The position numbers and the translations under genes are program-made. This document shows positions 5,659 to 6,241 of a stretch of DNA of 6,241 nucleotides, piece by piece (within the stretch, counting starts at the first letter, position 1; each line of letters opens with the position of its first letter). Origin of the DNA: Deltaproteobacteria bacterium. Lineage in GTDB: Bacteria > Desulfobacterota > Desulfarculia > Adiutricales > Adiutricaceae. The DNA lies in assembly GCA_031278795.1 (NCBI GenBank), contig JAITJT010000279.1, positions 1 to 6,241 of the forward strand. The letters run 5' to 3'. Below the pieces are notes generated by a model that was not told where the DNA came from, did not search any database, and saw nothing but the letters and a program-made list of their open reading frames with translations.

Positions 5659-5843
5659 AAGCTTTTGATAAAAAAGTAGTGAGAAAGTCTCCACCCGGAC
5701 GCACCGGCAAACAAAAAGACCTGCCGGAGCAAAAAAAGCGAGGGAGATGGGATAAATCGAAAAAACATGGACATTAGGAAACCTAAGAGATAAACCAAGC
5801 TCTCATTTCTAGCCCAAACCTGTACAAAAGGCTCCACGGCCAA
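5637..5843 (-). CDS. Possible small hydrophobic protein, TTG start (weak)
   Basis: A 68-codon frame from TTG (5843-5841) to TAA (5639-5637). The product is hydrophobic and aromatic, with one or two possible membrane segments (about 15-32 and 36-49), then a Phe-rich basic C-terminus. No family is recognised. In its favour is an AAGGAG Shine-Dalgarno six bases before the TTG, and a terminator-like hairpin downstream at 5504-5482. Against it are the rare start codon, the A/T-rich DNA (which favours Phe/Leu/Lys by chance), and the fact that its 3' end runs into the tandem repeat array. It could be a small membrane protein, a toxin-like peptide or a gene remnant. Confidence 0.25.
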   Translation of the reverse strand: MAVEPFVQVWARNESLVYLLGFLMSMFFRFIPSPSLFLLRQVFLFAGASGWRLSHYFFIKSFFNKYLF

Positions 5844-5880
5844 GGCTTACTCCTTCCCAAGGGGAAGTTAAGAGGCGTGG
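5834..5880. ncRNA. Long imperfect hairpin over the small-ORF start
   Basis: Nested pairings span 47 bases: CCACG (5834-5838) with CGTGG (5876-5880), CTTAC (5846-5850) with GTTAAG (5867-5872, one bulge), and CTTCCC (5853-5858) with GGGAAG (5862-5867) around an AAG loop. The last two share one base and cannot both be complete. On the minus strand the Shine-Dalgarno AAGGAG and TTG start of the 68-codon ORF lie inside this structure, so it could control translation. It may instead be part of a structured RNA; the type is uncertain. Confidence 0.35.
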
Positions 5881-5968
5881 CCAGGGGATAGCCCTAGGGG
5901 AGAGCCCTAAGGCAAGAGCCTTATCAGGCACAAGCCAAGGCTAGCTAGATGGGGAAGCTTTGAGAGAG

Positions 5969-5989
5969 GGGCGCGCTTGCCGCGCGCCC
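5969..5989. other. GC-only 8-bp hairpin
   Basis: GGGCGCGC (5969-5976) and GCGCGCCC (5982-5989) pair perfectly around TTGCC. It is the most GC-rich element of the otherwise A/T-leaning region. Neither strand has a U-tract after it, so it is not a classical terminator. It could be a structural part of an RNA or a protein-binding dyad. Confidence 0.45.
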
Positions 5990-6058
5990 TAAGATGGAAA
6001 CAAGATGACATGTTATCATCTATGGACAACGGTGAAAATTTTTTATTTCTAAGAAAGC

Positions 6059-6077
6059 CTGAGCCCAAAAGGCTCAG
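6059..6077. other. 7-bp hairpin
   Basis: CTGAGCC (6059-6065) and GGCTCAG (6071-6077) pair perfectly around CAAAA. On the minus strand it is followed by GCTTTCTTAG, only weakly U-rich, so a terminator role is possible but not convincing. It is one of several hairpins clustered between 5834 and 6118. Confidence 0.4.
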
Positions 6078-6093
6078 CGCCAAAGGTGTGCCC

Positions 6094-6118
6094 AAAAAGC
6101 TAGCGCAGAAGGGCTGCG
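6094..6118 (-). terminator. Weak terminator-like hairpin (minus strand)
   Basis: On the minus strand CGCAG (6118-6114), loop CCCTT, CTGCG (6108-6104) is followed five bases later by TTTTT (6098-6094). The short stem and displaced, short U-tract make this a weak call. It would suit the end of a minus-strand gene lying to the right of the window. Confidence 0.2.
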
Positions 6119-6176
6119 GAAAGCATCAAGGGTTTTGTTGGCCTTTACAAGCGTAATTCACGGCGCGGGCATTTAA

Positions 6177-6241
6177 ATGGAGCTTAAACAGTTAGCTTGC
6201 CAGTGGCTTAAGGCTATCCAGGCAGAATCCTTTTCGCGCCT
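6177..6241 (+). CDS. Possible 5' end of a gene running off the right edge (weak)
   Basis: An ATG at 6177, directly preceded by an in-frame TAA, opens a frame with no stop to the window end (21 complete codons). The peptide begins MELKQLACQWLKAIQAESFS, an amphipathic, protein-like composition. No good Shine-Dalgarno is visible (GCGCGGGC is the only purine-rich stretch). An open minus-strand frame also crosses this segment until about 6172, so the coding strand is undecided. No family can be named from so little sequence. Confidence 0.25.
   Translation, partial: MELKQLACQWLKAIQAESFSR

Larger units (their letters stand above)
4831..6176. other. Long AT-rich region without a convincing gene
   Basis: About 1.35 kb between the helicase start and a possible gene at the right edge. 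No reading frame here matches a family I recognise, and the longest ORF is 68 codons. The part from about 5030 to 5660 is strongly A/T-rich. It includes a pyrimidine-rich stretch at about 5200-5340, where TTTTATCCTTT occurs twice (5234-5244, 5266-5276). From about 5820 the composition becomes more GC-rich and hairpins are frequent. Possible contents are a decayed gene, small RNAs, or a replication/partition site; none is proven. I see no tRNA, rRNA, RNase P RNA, tmRNA or SRP RNA landmark, and no consensus DnaA box. Confidence 0.7.

Noticed and set aside
5030..5660. Replication origin (AT-rich tract plus ~16-bp repeats)
   Set aside because: No consensus DnaA box (TTATNCACA) was found on either strand and no replication or partition gene is adjacent. 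Only repeat structure and A/T richness support it.
5907..6095. 62-codon minus-strand frame with TTG start
   Set aside because: No Shine-Dalgarno, no recognisable features, and it passes straight through the all-GC hairpin; chance frame is more likely.

Overview
The window reads as bacterial chromosome with one minus-strand gene block and a long stretch without clear genes. The coding part is moderately GC-rich and uses AGG (Arg) and ATA (Ile) codons freely. The part after about 4840 is clearly more AT-rich. No taxonomic marker is present. The COG2231-type glycosylase and the helicase with a Lys/Ala-rich tail would fit a Desulfobacterota/deltaproteobacterial-like or other Gram-negative lineage, but that is only a guess. 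A large non-coding fraction could also fit a genome undergoing reduction.

Layout, read in the direction of transcription (minus strand, high to low coordinates). 4830-1684 encodes a 1048-residue DEAD-box-like protein: a disordered N-terminus, a two-lobed helicase core at about residues 76-460, and about 570 residues of low-complexity tail ending in a histone-H1-like Lys/Ala/Thr segment. Its start is set by a good AAGGAG site. After 43 nt comes a 214-residue HhH-GPD DNA glycosylase of the endonuclease III-related COG2231 type (1640-996). After another 93 nt comes a 287-residue EamA/DMT-family ten-helix transporter (902-39). Both short gaps contain a perfect hairpin whose 3' arm runs into the next gene's Shine-Dalgarno, so the three genes may be co-transcribed with structured intergenic control. 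A 15-bp tandem repeat runs through the transporter's stop codon.

4831-6176 (about 1.35 kb) has no convincing gene. It holds an inverted repeat and a terminator-like hairpin upstream of the helicase, a heptanucleotide repeat, an AT-rich tract, a tandem array of degenerate ~16-bp repeats with dyad symmetry, several hairpins between 5834 and 6118, and a few weak small ORFs. The best of these is a 68-codon hydrophobic ORF on the minus strand with a TTG start and a good Shine-Dalgarno inside a hairpin. A possible plus-strand gene start sits at the right edge (6177).

The most interesting feature is the helicase-like protein. The P-loop is intact, but motifs Ia, II (DDAN instead of DEAD), III (SNL instead of SAT), V and VI all depart from consensus. 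Together with the very long basic tail this suggests a nucleic-acid-binding protein with altered or lost ATPase activity rather than an ordinary RNA helicase. No well-defined new multi-gene system can be demonstrated from the sequence alone.
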